DNA of 64,000 nt from Planctomycetota bacterium (GTDB lineage: Bacteria > Planctomycetota > Phycisphaerae > Phycisphaerales > UBA1924): NCBI GenBank assembly GCA_017303555.1, contig JAFLCN010000006.1, positions 1 to 64,000 on the forward strand, read 5' to 3'. Numbering within the stretch: the stretch's first letter is position 1; the number at the start of each line of letters is the position of its first letter. This document shows, one piece after another, positions 30,606 to 39,271 of the stretch. The notes below the pieces were generated by a model. That model had not been told where the DNA came from. It saw nothing but the letters and a program-made list of their open reading frames with translations, and searched no databases. The position numbers and the translations under genes are program-made.

Positions 30606-33080
30606 ATGTCACAGAATCCCAAACTGTCCGTCGCTCTCTCGTGTGCCTTGCTTTCGGGGACTGCCTCGATCGCGCAACAGATCGGTGATCGCTCGATCCC
30701 GCCCCGCTCGCACGATCACGCGCTCTCCTCGTGCGGAACAATCGATGTCTCTGACAAGAGCAGTCCGGTCACAAGCCTGGTCTCCGGCACGCCCTGGCCG
30801 AGCGGCATCGTCCATTACAACTTCGACAGCGCGGTGTCGAGCGCCAACCGCACTCGCATGCTCAACGCGATGGCCGTGATCTCCGCGACCGTGAACGTCA
30901 CATTCGTTGTTCGAACGACCCAGACGGCGTACATCACGATCCGCAACTCGTCCATTGTGAACGTGAACTCGTCGTCGTCGATCGGTCGGAGCGGCGCCCG
31001 TCAGTTTCTCGATATCTACAACTGGACGAATCAGCCGATCATCATCCACGAGATCATGCACGCGCTGGGCATGCGTCATGAGCAGGCGCGGCCCGATCGC
31101 GACGACTATGTCTCGATCAACAGCGACAAGATCGATCCCGCATACCAGTTCAACTTCGATATTCAGCCCGGCACTGCCGCGGGCCCGTACGACTTCCTTT
31201 CGCTGATGCACTATACGCCCTTCTCGTTCAGCCTCGACGGCGATCGCACGGTCAATGTGAAGAGCGGCTACGACGTCTACTGGCAATACGCAATCGGCAG
31301 GCAGACCACGATCTCCGCCGGGGATGCCGCGGCACTGCGGACTGTGTACGGCGGTACGACTCGCCCGGATTACTTTCAGTTGCAGTCGCCAGCGCACGGC
31401 GCGTTCATCGGAAACACGACGCCGACGCTCACGTGGAACAATTCCAATGGCGCAACCGACTATCGCGTCCAGATCGGCATCGATGCGTTCTCGATCACCA
31501 TCATTCACGACGTGATCGTGAACGGTACCAGCTACGCGGTTCCCGAGGGCGTGCTTGCGCCCAATCGCGAGTACTACTGGCGCATCACCGCTCGCAACGC
31601 CAAGGGGGAAACGCGTGCGATGCCGATTCCCGCGTACGTCTTCTCGACTCGCGAGGCCGTTCCTTCGGTCGTCTATGTTGATCAATCTGCTCCGAGCAAC
31701 GGCGATGGAGTGTCCTGGAATTCCGCTTTTACCTCCATCATGGATGCGGAAACGGTGGCGTTCGCCGCGAGCAGGTCCAACCCCGACGGACCGCCCGTCG
31801 AACTGCGCGTCGCGGGTGGCGTGTACCGCGCTGACAGCGGCGTCGGCAACCGCTATCTGTATACACCGATCGATTCGGGCACGCATCTCAAGGGCGGCTA
31901 TGCAGGTCGAAGCGCACTCGACCCAGATGCGCGTGACGTTGTCGCGCACGAGACGGTCATCACCGGCGACATCCTGGGAAACGACACATCGGATCCGGCG
32001 ACCCGCGCCGACAACAGCTACTGGCTTGTCTACTGCCAGGGGGCCACGGTTCCTGCGATCCTTGATGGATTCACGTTGCGGGGCGCTGCGAATGACGATG
32101 ATTTTGGCGGCGCCGTGCTTCTCGACACGGGCAGCCTGATCGTGCGCAACTGCCGCATCGAGGACAATCGGTCGGCGTACTTCGCGGGCGGCATGTCTGC
32201 GCTCTTCGGCAGCACGCTCACGGTTGAAGACACGATTCTCGAAGGGAACAAATCGTTCAATGCCGCGGCGACCACGGATGTTGCGGGCGGTGCCTCGGTG
32301 CGGTTCCGCAGCTCGGGCGTCTTTGATCGCGTCCGCTTCCTGAACAACACGAGCACGACGGGATCGGCCATCTCGGTGTATGACTCCAACGTCAGCGTCT
32401 TCAACTCGCTCTTTGCGGGCAACACTTCGACCGGCCGCACCAACGGCCCGTCCATCGAAGGCGGAACTGTTGCCGTCCGTCACTTCACCCCAGGCACGAC
32501 GGATCTCAACCTGACCAACGTCACGTTTGCATCCAACACCAACCCCGCGGGCGGGACACTGTTCTCCGCAGCGGGATCGGCATCGCAGCGGAATGTCCGA
32601 AACTCGATCCTGTGGTCGAACGCCCCCGCGCTGTTGACCGGCGATTGGGACATCGGGCACAGCATTGTGGAAGGCGGCTGGAGCGGACTGGGCGTGCTCA
32701 ACACCGATCCGATGTTTGTGAATGCGGGAGCGGGCGACTACTCGCTGATGCCCGAGTCGCCGGCGATCGACGAGGCAAGCGCCGCATCGCTCTCGCCCGA
32801 GCACGCGTTCGACTTGCTCGGAAATCTCCGCACGTCGGGCTCGGCACCTGATATGGGCGCGTTTGAACTTGTCGCCGCGGCATGCCCCGGCGACTTGAAC
32901 TCCGATGGGCTCGTCGATGATGCCGACTTTGTGCAGTTCGCCGGGGCCTACGACATCCTGGAATGCTCGAGTGGGTCCATGCCGGCGAACTGCCCGGCGG
33001 ACCTGAACGGCGATGAACTGGTGGACGACGCTGACTTCGTGCTCTTCGCTGCCGCGTACGACGCGTTGCTCTGCCCGTAA
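30606..33080 (+). CDS. Secreted astacin-like metalloprotease with Fn3-like, beta-helix and double dockerin-like modules
   Basis: 824 residues from the ATG at 30606 with GGAAGGAG upstream. After a signal peptide (MSQNPKLSVALSCALLSGTA) comes a zinc protease: H148 and E149 in HEIMHALGMRHEQARPDRDD fit HExxHxxGxxHE, and SLMHYTPF is the Met-turn, as in astacins. A fibronectin-like module follows (QSPAHGAFIGNTTPTLTWNN), then a long parallel beta-helix with choice-of-anchor-Q-like start (YVDQSAPSNGDGVSWNSAFT, ILEGNKSF and similar). Two dockerin-like units end it (CPGDLNSDGLVDDADFVQFA and CPADLNGDELVDDADFVLFA). It should be exported and act outside the cell. No cohesin partner is visible in the window. 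The order of modules is unusual. Confidence 0.85.
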   Translation: MSQNPKLSVALSCALLSGTASIAQQIGDRSIPPRSHDHALSSCGTIDVSDKSSPVTSLVSGTPWPSGIVHYNFDSAVSSANRTRMLNAMAVISATVNVTFVVRTTQTAYITIRNSSIVNVNSSSSIGRSGARQFLDIYNWTNQPIIIHEIMHALGMRHEQARPDRDDYVSINSDKIDPAYQFNFDIQPGTAAGPYDFLSLMHYTPFSFSLDGDRTVNVKSGYDVYWQYAIGRQTTISAGDAAALRTVYGGTTRPDYFQLQSPAHGAFIGNTTPTLTWNNSNGATDYRVQIGIDAFSITIIHDVIVNGTSYAVPEGVLAPNREYYWRITARNAKGETRAMPIPAYVFSTREAVPSVVYVDQSAPSNGDGVSWNSAFTSIMDAETVAFAASRSNPDGPPVELRVAGGVYRADSGVGNRYLYTPIDSGTHLKGGYAGRSALDPDARDVVAHETVITGDILGNDTSDPATRADNSYWLVYCQGATVPAILDGFTLRGAANDDDFGGAVLLDTGSLIVRNCRIEDNRSAYFAGGMSALFGSTLTVEDTILEGNKSFNAAATTDVAGGASVRFRSSGVFDRVRFLNNTSTTGSAISVYDSNVSVFNSLFAGNTSTGRTNGPSIEGGTVAVRHFTPGTTDLNLTNVTFASNTNPAGGTLFSAAGSASQRNVRNSILWSNAPALLTGDWDIGHSIVEGGWSGLGVLNTDPMFVNAGAGDYSLMPESPAIDEASAASLSPEHAFDLLGNLRTSGSAPDMGAFELVAAACPGDLNSDGLVDDADFVQFAGAYDILECSSGSMPANCPADLNGDELVDDADFVLFAAAYDALLCP

Positions 33081-33162
33081 GAGCGGGTGCTTCGACAAAG
33101 GGTGGGCCGATGACGGGCGCGAGCAATCGCGTCCGTCGTCTCTTATACAAGCGGCGAAGCCT

Positions 33163-33555
33163 TCAACGCAGATCGGGCGCGAGGCACCAACGGGGGCCGC
33201 GGAGTTGTTCGCTGCGGACGGTGATGATGACTCCGGCGAAGCACTTCTTTGGGTCCTTCAGCTCCGTTCGCGGGATGCTGAAATTGGGAACACCGAGCTT
33301 GCGGAAGAGCCAAGCTGGAAGCATGTGGACGTATTGCGCGTCTGCGATGACATGGAAACACCAGCCGAAGTTGTAGTAGCCAAGCGAGAAACTCTGAAAG
33401 TTGCGGCGCTCGGCGTGGATCTGCGGGGCGACCTGTGGGAAGTGTTTCGCGAACGACTTCACTTCGTTCGCGGCCAGGTTGAAGACGGCGAAAACGATGA
33501 TGCTGTCAACGATGAGGAAGGCGGAGATGAGGATGGTGGCGGTGAGGGGAGACAA
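33163..33555 (-). CDS. Small membrane-associated hypothetical protein
   Basis: 130 residues on a TTG start at 33555 (no ATG in range). SPLTATILISAFLIVDSIIVFA is one membrane helix; the rest has LGYYNFGWCFHVIADAQYVH, LPAWLFRKLGVPNFSIP, a conserved-looking block rich in aromatics. No recognised domain; sequences of this build occur as short hypothetical proteins in planctomycetes. It sits convergent to the protease gene, 82 bases from its end. The start codon and the lack of a clear ribosome site leave some doubt. Confidence 0.55.
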   Translation of the reverse strand: MSPLTATILISAFLIVDSIIVFAVFNLAANEVKSFAKHFPQVAPQIHAERRNFQSFSLGYYNFGWCFHVIADAQYVHMLPAWLFRKLGVPNFSIPRTELKDPKKCFAGVIITVRSEQLRGPRWCLAPDLR

Positions 33556-33636
33556 GAGGAATTCTTGCGGCTGAATTCGTGCCCGATGACACTCAATGGC
33601 GCAGTAGGATGCTCAAAAGTTGTACGGCTTCGATGT

Positions 33637-34227
33637 TCAACGACTCGGCTTGGAAAGGATTTCTGGGCCAGTAAAATCCACCGCTAGATCGGAGACTGCG
33701 GACAATCCGCCAATTGCTGCCCAGAGCTTTTCATCTTTCAAGAATTCTGCGGTCCCATTGTCAAATCCCACTGCTGCTCCCAATCCATTCCAAACGAGAG
33801 GATTTTCGACAACCAACGGACGGGGATGGTCTGGGTCAATCGGCGAAGTCGGGCGGACGTAGTACCACTTTGGGGCATCAGCGACGAAAGGTCCGCAAAC
33901 GACTTGCTCCAAACGCAGCAATTTGGCTGTAGCCAAATCCTCTAGCCACCCTTTGTGCGCTGGAGGCAAATTGATTGCATCGTGCTGATTGGTCGCAGCA
34001 GACGTTGAATACGCAAGCAGAGATTTCGCGATTTGTTCAGCGGCGCGAACGCTTGCGCCACGCGTCATGCCGGCGTCCGTTCGTCCACCGGTTACGACCG
34101 GCAGAAGAATCGCAGCAAGCAGAACTATCCCAAGGCAAAGCACAAAAATTGGCAAGTGTTTCCACAAGCGTTTCGCGCCTGATATCGGATCACGGGTTGG
34201 AACCTTTGATTCACACACCCATCTCAT
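33637..34227 (-). CDS. Single-helix protein with pilin-like C-terminal segment
   Basis: 196 residues; the ATG at 34227 (MRWVCESKV) lies 16 bases inside the 3' end of topA, so translation is probably coupled. One membrane helix (HLPIFVLCLGIVLLAAILLP) is followed by about 140 residues with WYYVRPTSPIDPDHPRPLVV, then VWNGLGAAVGFDNGTAEFLK. That last piece resembles the display end of planctomycete pilin-like DUF1559 proteins (DG-x-FL), though the N-terminal pilin motif is missing. Function unknown. It follows topA in the same direction. Confidence 0.65.
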   Translation of the reverse strand: MRWVCESKVPTRDPISGAKRLWKHLPIFVLCLGIVLLAAILLPVVTGGRTDAGMTRGASVRAAEQIAKSLLAYSTSAATNQHDAINLPPAHKGWLEDLATAKLLRLEQVVCGPFVADAPKWYYVRPTSPIDPDHPRPLVVENPLVWNGLGAAVGFDNGTAEFLKDEKLWAAIGGLSAVSDLAVDFTGPEILSKPSR

Positions 34228-37060
34228 CCGCAACCGCTTCGAGCGTCTGCTCCCCCGAATCACTTCCATCACCCGAAAGCTGATCCACCGTCTTCGCCGT
34301 CGGCAGCGGTTTGCCGTTCGCATCCGTCAGCGCGATTCCGTCCATGGTCTTGATGACCGGAATCGGATTCGCCTTGGCGTGCGCTTCCATTTGCTTTTCG
34401 AGCGCGGTGCGTTTGGCTTCGTCGAGTTCGGCCCACTTGCCTCTGCCGCGGCACTTCGGGAATCGCGAGCAACCGAGCCACAGACCTCGCACGCCGTTCC
34501 GCAAATTCAGCGGAGCTTCGCACGTCGGGCACGGCAGATCGGTTGCGAGTGGGGGCTGCGAGGGCGCGGTGACTTTGCCCTTCTTATCGATGTTGAGCAG
34601 GCCGTCGCAGGGCTTTTCTTTGTCGGAGTAGCCGGAGCAGCCGAGGAAGGGGCCGAAGCGACCGACGCGCTTGGTCATGCCTCTGCCGCACTTGGGGCAC
34701 ATGACGTTGATGGTTTCGGCGGCGGGGCGCGGCTTGCCGTCGCGATCGATCGGCGTCGCATACGTGCAGGTCGGGTAATCGGAGCAGGAGAGGAAGCGAC
34801 CGTTCTTGCCGAACTTGTAGACGAGGGGCTTGCCGCAGGTCGGGCACTTGTAGTCGGAAGGCTGCGACTCGGCCTTGGCGTGGACGAGGGATTCCTCCGC
34901 GTTCTTCAGGTCCTTTTTGAAGGGGCCGTAGAACTTCTTGAGCATGTCGATCCAGTCGAGATGGTCTTCTTCGACCTTGTCGAGCTGGGCTTCCATCTCG
35001 CGGGTGTAGCCGACATCCATGATGCCGGGGAAACCTTCGATCAGTTTGTCGGTGACAACTTCGCCGAGATCGGTGGCGTAGAAGCGGCGCTGCTGCTGAT
35101 CGACGTATTTGCGTTCCTGGATGACGCTGATGATGCTGGCGTACGTCGAAGGGCGGCCGATGCCTTCGGACTCGAGCATCTTGATGAGGCTGGCTTCGCT
35201 GAAACGCGCCGGGGGCGAAGTGAACTTCTGGAGCACGCTCGCGGCGAAGGGCGCGAGGGGCTGCGACTCTTTGAAGGTGGGGAGCGTTTGCTCTTCGCCG
35301 CCCCGGGGGACGCCGGTGACTTTGTAATGACCGTCGAAAACGAGAATGCGGCCCGTGGTCTTGAAGGTGACGATTTTGGCGGGGGAGGGATCGCTGCCGC
35401 CGGAAATGCGGATGGTGGTGGAATCCCACTGCGCGGGAGTCATCTGACACGCGAGGAAGCGCTGCCAGATCAGTTCGTAGAGGCGGAACTGATCGTCGGT
35501 CAGTGCGCGGCGGATCTTCGGATTCGACGGCGCGAGATCGGGATTGGTCGGGCGGATGGCTTCGTGGGCTTCCTGCGCATCCTTGTTTGAAGAGGAGAAG
35601 AAGTTTGGCTTCTCCGGCAGGTACTTATCGCCGAACTGCTTGCCGATGTACGCGCGGGCCGCGTTGAGCGCTTCGCCCGAAAGGTGCGTGCTGTCGGTAC
35701 GCATGTAGGTGATCAGACCGACCGGTCCTTCGCCGGGGATATCGACACCTTCGTAAAGCTGCTGTGCGGCACGCATGGTCCGCTGAGCGCCGAATCCAAG
35801 ACGGCTGCTCGCGGCCTGCTGAAGTGTCGACGTGATGAACGGTGGCGCGGGACGGGTGGTCGTGCGCTTGGTTTCGATCGACTCGACTTTGTACGGAGTC
35901 TTTGGGTCGATATCGCCGCTGATGGTGCGGAGGAATTTCGCGGGGCCTTTGCCGGTCGGGTCATCGGTGACTTTGACGGCGGGGCTCTTCACGCCGGCGA
36001 GCTTGGCGATTTCGAGCGCGCGATCGAGAATCTGCTTGTTCTGCGCGTCGGTGCGGTGCTCGCCTTCTTTGGGCGCGAGGATGTCGAGAGGCTTGCCGCC
36101 GACTTCGATCAGTTCGGCGCGGAAGCCGTTGTTTTCTTCGAGCCAGTGCGTTTGCTGGGCGACGGTGGGCGGGTTGTTCTTTTCGTCGCGCTGCGCGATC
36201 AGCTTCTGCCACTCGGGGGCAAGACCGGCGGCCTTCGCGAGCTGGTCAGTAAAGTTGGCCTTGATCTCGTAGTACTCGTCCGGCATGAAGGCGCGGATTT
36301 CACGCTCACGCTCGACAACAAGGCGGACGGCGACGGATTGAACGCGCCCGGCGCTGAGGCCTCGCGCGACTTTCTTCCAGAGGAGCGGAGAAACCTGATA
36401 ACCCACGATGCGATCGAGGATTCGCCGCGCCTGCTGCGCGTTCACGCGGTCTTCATCGATCGGGTGCGGATTGCTGAAGGCCTTGGCGATCTCCGACTTC
36501 GTGATCGCGGCGAAGATCACGCGCTTGGCCTGCTTGCTGGTGATGCCCAGTTCCTGCGCGAGGTGCCACGCGATGGCCTCTCCCTCGCGGTCCAAGTCGG
36601 TTGCGAACCAGATCTGGCCGTCGCCGGACTGAACGTCTTTGGCGGCCCGCCGCAGGTCGGAGATGACGTTGGCGCGATCTTCGTTGATGACGTAGGTGGG
36701 TTTGAAATCGTGCTCGAGATCGACGCCGGGGACCGGGTTCTTGACACCCTTCGGATTGCGGCTGGGCAGATCACGCACATGGCCGACCGAAGCGAGCACG
36801 ACGTAGTCGTCGCCCAGATAGCGGTTGATGGTCTTGGCCTTGGCGGGCGATTCGACGATGACGAGGTTCTTGCCCTTGGCGGAACCGGCGCGATAGACCG
36901 ACTTGAAGACGCGGCCGCCTCGACCACCTTTGCCACCCTTCGCGAAGCGGCCTGCGGGCTTCTTGGCACCAGCAGGGGCTTCAGCGACAGCGGTCGCGCC
37001 GCCGTCGGATGCGGGTTCGGCAGGTGCGGGAGCGGCTTTTTTGGAGGGTCGTTTGGCCAT
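34211..37060 (-). CDS. topA: DNA topoisomerase I (type IA)
   Basis: 949 residues. NLVIVESPAKAKTINRYLGD and FATDLDREGEAIAWHLAQEL are the Toprim and DxDREG metal sites; the active-site tyrosine is Y452 in LITYMRTDSTHL. RFLACQMTPAQWDSTT and similar blocks belong to the central gate. Three zinc-ribbon-like repeats close the protein (YKCPTCGKPLVYKFG, MCPKCGRGMTKRVGRFG, LPCPTCEAPLNLRNGVRG). It relaxes negatively supercoiled DNA by single-strand passage. A lysine/alanine/glycine-rich N-terminal extension of about 60 residues precedes the Toprim fold and probably binds DNA or RNA. The pilin-like gene overlaps its 3' end. Confidence 0.97.
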   Translation of the reverse strand: MAKRPSKKAAPAPAEPASDGGATAVAEAPAGAKKPAGRFAKGGKGGRGGRVFKSVYRAGSAKGKNLVIVESPAKAKTINRYLGDDYVVLASVGHVRDLPSRNPKGVKNPVPGVDLEHDFKPTYVINEDRANVISDLRRAAKDVQSGDGQIWFATDLDREGEAIAWHLAQELGITSKQAKRVIFAAITKSEIAKAFSNPHPIDEDRVNAQQARRILDRIVGYQVSPLLWKKVARGLSAGRVQSVAVRLVVEREREIRAFMPDEYYEIKANFTDQLAKAAGLAPEWQKLIAQRDEKNNPPTVAQQTHWLEENNGFRAELIEVGGKPLDILAPKEGEHRTDAQNKQILDRALEIAKLAGVKSPAVKVTDDPTGKGPAKFLRTISGDIDPKTPYKVESIETKRTTTRPAPPFITSTLQQAASSRLGFGAQRTMRAAQQLYEGVDIPGEGPVGLITYMRTDSTHLSGEALNAARAYIGKQFGDKYLPEKPNFFSSSNKDAQEAHEAIRPTNPDLAPSNPKIRRALTDDQFRLYELIWQRFLACQMTPAQWDSTTIRISGGSDPSPAKIVTFKTTGRILVFDGHYKVTGVPRGGEEQTLPTFKESQPLAPFAASVLQKFTSPPARFSEASLIKMLESEGIGRPSTYASIISVIQERKYVDQQQRRFYATDLGEVVTDKLIEGFPGIMDVGYTREMEAQLDKVEEDHLDWIDMLKKFYGPFKKDLKNAEESLVHAKAESQPSDYKCPTCGKPLVYKFGKNGRFLSCSDYPTCTYATPIDRDGKPRPAAETINVMCPKCGRGMTKRVGRFGPFLGCSGYSDKEKPCDGLLNIDKKGKVTAPSQPPLATDLPCPTCEAPLNLRNGVRGLWLGCSRFPKCRGRGKWAELDEAKRTALEKQMEAHAKANPIPVIKTMDGIALTDANGKPLPTAKTVDQLSGDGSDSGEQTLEAVADEMGV

Positions 37061-37521
37061 AGGGGGTCTGAGTAGAGGCGAATGGCGTGCCGAACGTCGG
37101 GAGGCGAAAGGGAAGCAGGAATCGGGTTTGAGGAAGGGTTTCGGCCGCGGAGGGCTGTCAAACCTTCGGCGATTGACCGGGTTGAGCCTGAAGTGGCGGT
37201 CTCCGGAACGTTTATAGATAAGGAAAGGGAGAAGGGGTTGTCAAGGGGGAAGGGTCGAAAGGGGGAGCGGGCGGTGGCTATTGTAGCATTTTGTTCGGTA
37301 TTGTGCAAGGCGAACTTTAGATGTCGGTAAGTGCTTGTTGTGAAGCGACTTCTGCGGAGTGTCGCCGGTTCGCGAGCCGTGAATGGCTCAATTTATCGTC
37401 GCGGATTCGCGTTTTGGAGGTTCATGCCGCGGCAAACGGCGACGCCGGTGTGCGGTGAATAGATGGAGTATTCACCGCATGATTTGCGGCGAATGGGTGC
37501 CGGGACAACAAGATGAGCCTG
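37061..37521. other. topA leader and promoter region; no gene
   Basis: 461 bases between topA and miaA, both on the minus strand. A promoter is identified at 37280-37308, which gives topA a leader of about 210 bases of GC-rich DNA. No ribosome riboswitch-like fold was recognised by eye. The left part of this stretch, toward the end of miaA (37322-37521), shows nothing. Confidence 0.5.
37280..37308 (-). promoter_or_regulatory. Sigma-70 promoter of topA
   Basis: On the minus strand TTGCAC (37303-37308) and TACAAT (37280-37285) are separated by 17 bases. Both match consensus at four or more positions, and the pair lies in the only AT-rich part of the region. Confidence 0.7.
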
Positions 37522-38508
37522 TCAGAGGAGGCTCGCGGGGCCAGCCGCAATCCGTTCCAACACTCGCGCGGCCCAATCGGTCGGAGGGATGGAGTTCGCA
37601 TCGATCCACATGCTGCCGGGAGTCAGGCGCAGACGCTTCAGCCAGGTTCGCTGGGTCTTGGCGAAGTGGCGGGTGTCGATCTTGATGCGTTCGACGGCAT
37701 CGTCGAGAGAGCGGCGTCCTTCGAGGTGGTCGAGCAGTTGTTTGTAGCCGAGAGCTTCGCGGGCCTGCGGATTGGCCGTTGGCGCGAACGCACCGGAAGC
37801 GCGAAGTGCGCGGACCTCATCGAGGAATCCCAGCTCCATCATGTGCTTCACGCGTTGGTTGATGCGCGGGTTGATCTTCTCGCTGGGCCAATCGAGGCCG
37901 ATGAGAATGTGGGATGTCGGATGGGGGATGTCGGATGTTGACGACTTGGAATCCCACTGCGTTTGGTGGGCGCTGATGGGTTTGCCGGTGAGGTGGAAGA
38001 CTTCGAGGGCGCGGATGGTGCGGCGTTCGTCGTTGGCGTGGATGCGCTGCGCGGCCTGGGGGTCAGCGCGCTCGAGTTCTTCGCGAAGGGCGGGAAGACC
38101 TTTCGCGCGGAGTTGTTCGCGCAGAGCGGGATCGGCGCCGGGGCCGTCGAAGAGGCCGTCGAGCAGGGCCTTGGCGTAGAGGTGGGTGCCCCCGACAACG
38201 ATGGGGAGTTTGCCTCGGGACTGGATGTCGGCGATCGCGGCGTTTGCTGCACGCAGCCAATCGTGCACGGTGAAGGGAGTCGGATCGCGCGGGTCGCGGA
38301 CGTCGATGAGGTGATGGGGGATGCCCTGGCGTTCCGCGATTGTCGGCTTGGCCGTGCCGATGTCCATGCCTTTGTAGATCTGGAAGGCATCGGCGGTGAT
38401 GAGTTCGGCGTTGCCGAGAGATTGGGCCAGTTCAAGGGCGAGCGCGGACTTGCCACCGGCGGTGGGGCCGACGATGAGCGGGATGCTGGGAAGAGCAGAA
38501 GGGGGCAC
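37522..38508 (-). CDS. miaA: tRNA dimethylallyltransferase with a short in-frame tandem repeat
   Basis: 328 residues. PLIVGPTAGGKSALALELAQ is the P-loop, ITADAFQIYKGMDIGTAKP the substrate-binding block, and HHLIDVRDP with RRTIRALEVFHLTGKPIS the tRNA-binding core; LGYKQLLDHLEGRRSLDDAV is the family end. It adds the isopentenyl group to A37 of tRNAs reading U-starting codons. Where relatives go straight from WDS to a GLDWP strand, this protein has SKSSTSDIPHPTSHILIGLDW, and the inserted part is encoded by two copies of a 13-base unit (37911-37937). The frame is intact and the active site lies elsewhere. Confidence 0.93.
   Translation of the reverse strand: MPPSALPSIPLIVGPTAGGKSALALELAQSLGNAELITADAFQIYKGMDIGTAKPTIAERQGIPHHLIDVRDPRDPTPFTVHDWLRAANAAIADIQSRGKLPIVVGGTHLYAKALLDGLFDGPGADPALREQLRAKGLPALREELERADPQAAQRIHANDERRTIRALEVFHLTGKPISAHQTQWDSKSSTSDIPHPTSHILIGLDWPSEKINPRINQRVKHMMELGFLDEVRALRASGAFAPTANPQAREALGYKQLLDHLEGRRSLDDAVERIKIDTRHFAKTQRTWLKRLRLTPGSMWIDANSIPPTDWAARVLERIAAGPASLL
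37911..37937. repeat. Tandem 13-base repeat within miaA
   Basis: GGGATGTCGGATG (37911-37923) is repeated exactly at 37925-37937 with one G between. On the coding strand it gives the SDIPHPTSHI stretch absent from typical MiaA proteins. Confidence 0.75.
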
Positions 38509-38548
38509 GCGGGATTGTTTGCGCGCCGGGGCGACGGTACGCGAAGAG

Positions 38549-39271
38549 CTAGAGCGTGCGACGGACGCTCGCGATGATCGTGCCCGCGATGAAGCCGACG
38601 ATCGCGAAGCACGCGAAAAGGACCGCGATGGTCCAAGTGAGTGTGAGTTCCCGCTGCATTGGACTCAGCGCTTTCAGCGACGGAACGACCTGGAAGACGA
38701 GATAGATCTTGAAGGCCAATGTCGCGGAAACCAGGAGAGCCGCGGTGGTTGCGAGGATTTCGCTGGAGAGGATGCAGGAGAAGAGCCAACCGAGGCCGCA
38801 GACGCCGAGGAAGATGGCGGAGAGGAGGCCGAACATCGAGAGTGCCTGCGTTCTTCCATCGAAAGGATTGTGATTCGAAGTGGATGCCGAAATGCTTGCA
38901 AGAAAGCAGAGCAACAGCGGAAATGCGAGCATGCAGGCCGTTGTGAGCGCCTTGCTCCGGATGATTCTGCCGCGGCTCACGGGGAGAGCGCCGAGGAATT
39001 CCGAGGTCCGCTCGCGCCGCTCCCGGGCGAACTGGCAGGCGGCGACCGCGGGACCCACGAAGATGCAGAGCCAACCGCCGCCGACGAGAAGGGACAAGAG
39101 ATCAGCAAAATCGTCGTTCGAGAATCGGAGCAGCGGAACTTTGTCTTCGAAGATGCGCGCGTACGCGGTGACGGCAACGCCGACCGAAGCGGGCACGAAG
39201 AAGAGCACCACCATGAGCAGAAATGCCGGCTTGGCCAGGCGCCAGTCTTTCCGGAGCAGTGTCAGGAACAT
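38549..39271 (-). CDS. ABC-2 type permease of the YtrA-linked exporter
   Basis: 240 residues with six hydrophobic helices. MFLTLLRKDWRLAKPAFLLM is the usual start of an ABC-2 permease, and QFARERRERTSEFLGALPVS is the coupling motif that meets the ATPase. It overlaps the ATPase gene by ten bases and so is translated with it. The exported substrate is not visible; YtrA-linked exporters are often induced by cell-wall-active antibiotics, which is family knowledge only. The miaA gene follows about 40 bases further on. Confidence 0.88.
   Translation of the reverse strand: MFLTLLRKDWRLAKPAFLLMVVLFFVPASVGVAVTAYARIFEDKVPLLRFSNDDFADLLSLLVGGGWLCIFVGPAVAACQFARERRERTSEFLGALPVSRGRIIRSKALTTACMLAFPLLLCFLASISASTSNHNPFDGRTQALSMFGLLSAIFLGVCGLGWLFSCILSSEILATTAALLVSATLAFKIYLVFQVVPSLKALSPMQRELTLTWTIAVLFACFAIVGFIAGTIIASVRRTL

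Noticed and set aside
30609..33098. 829-residue open frame antisense to the astacin protease
   Set aside because: No domain or ribosome site; the plus-strand protein has the zinc motif, Met-turn and tails.
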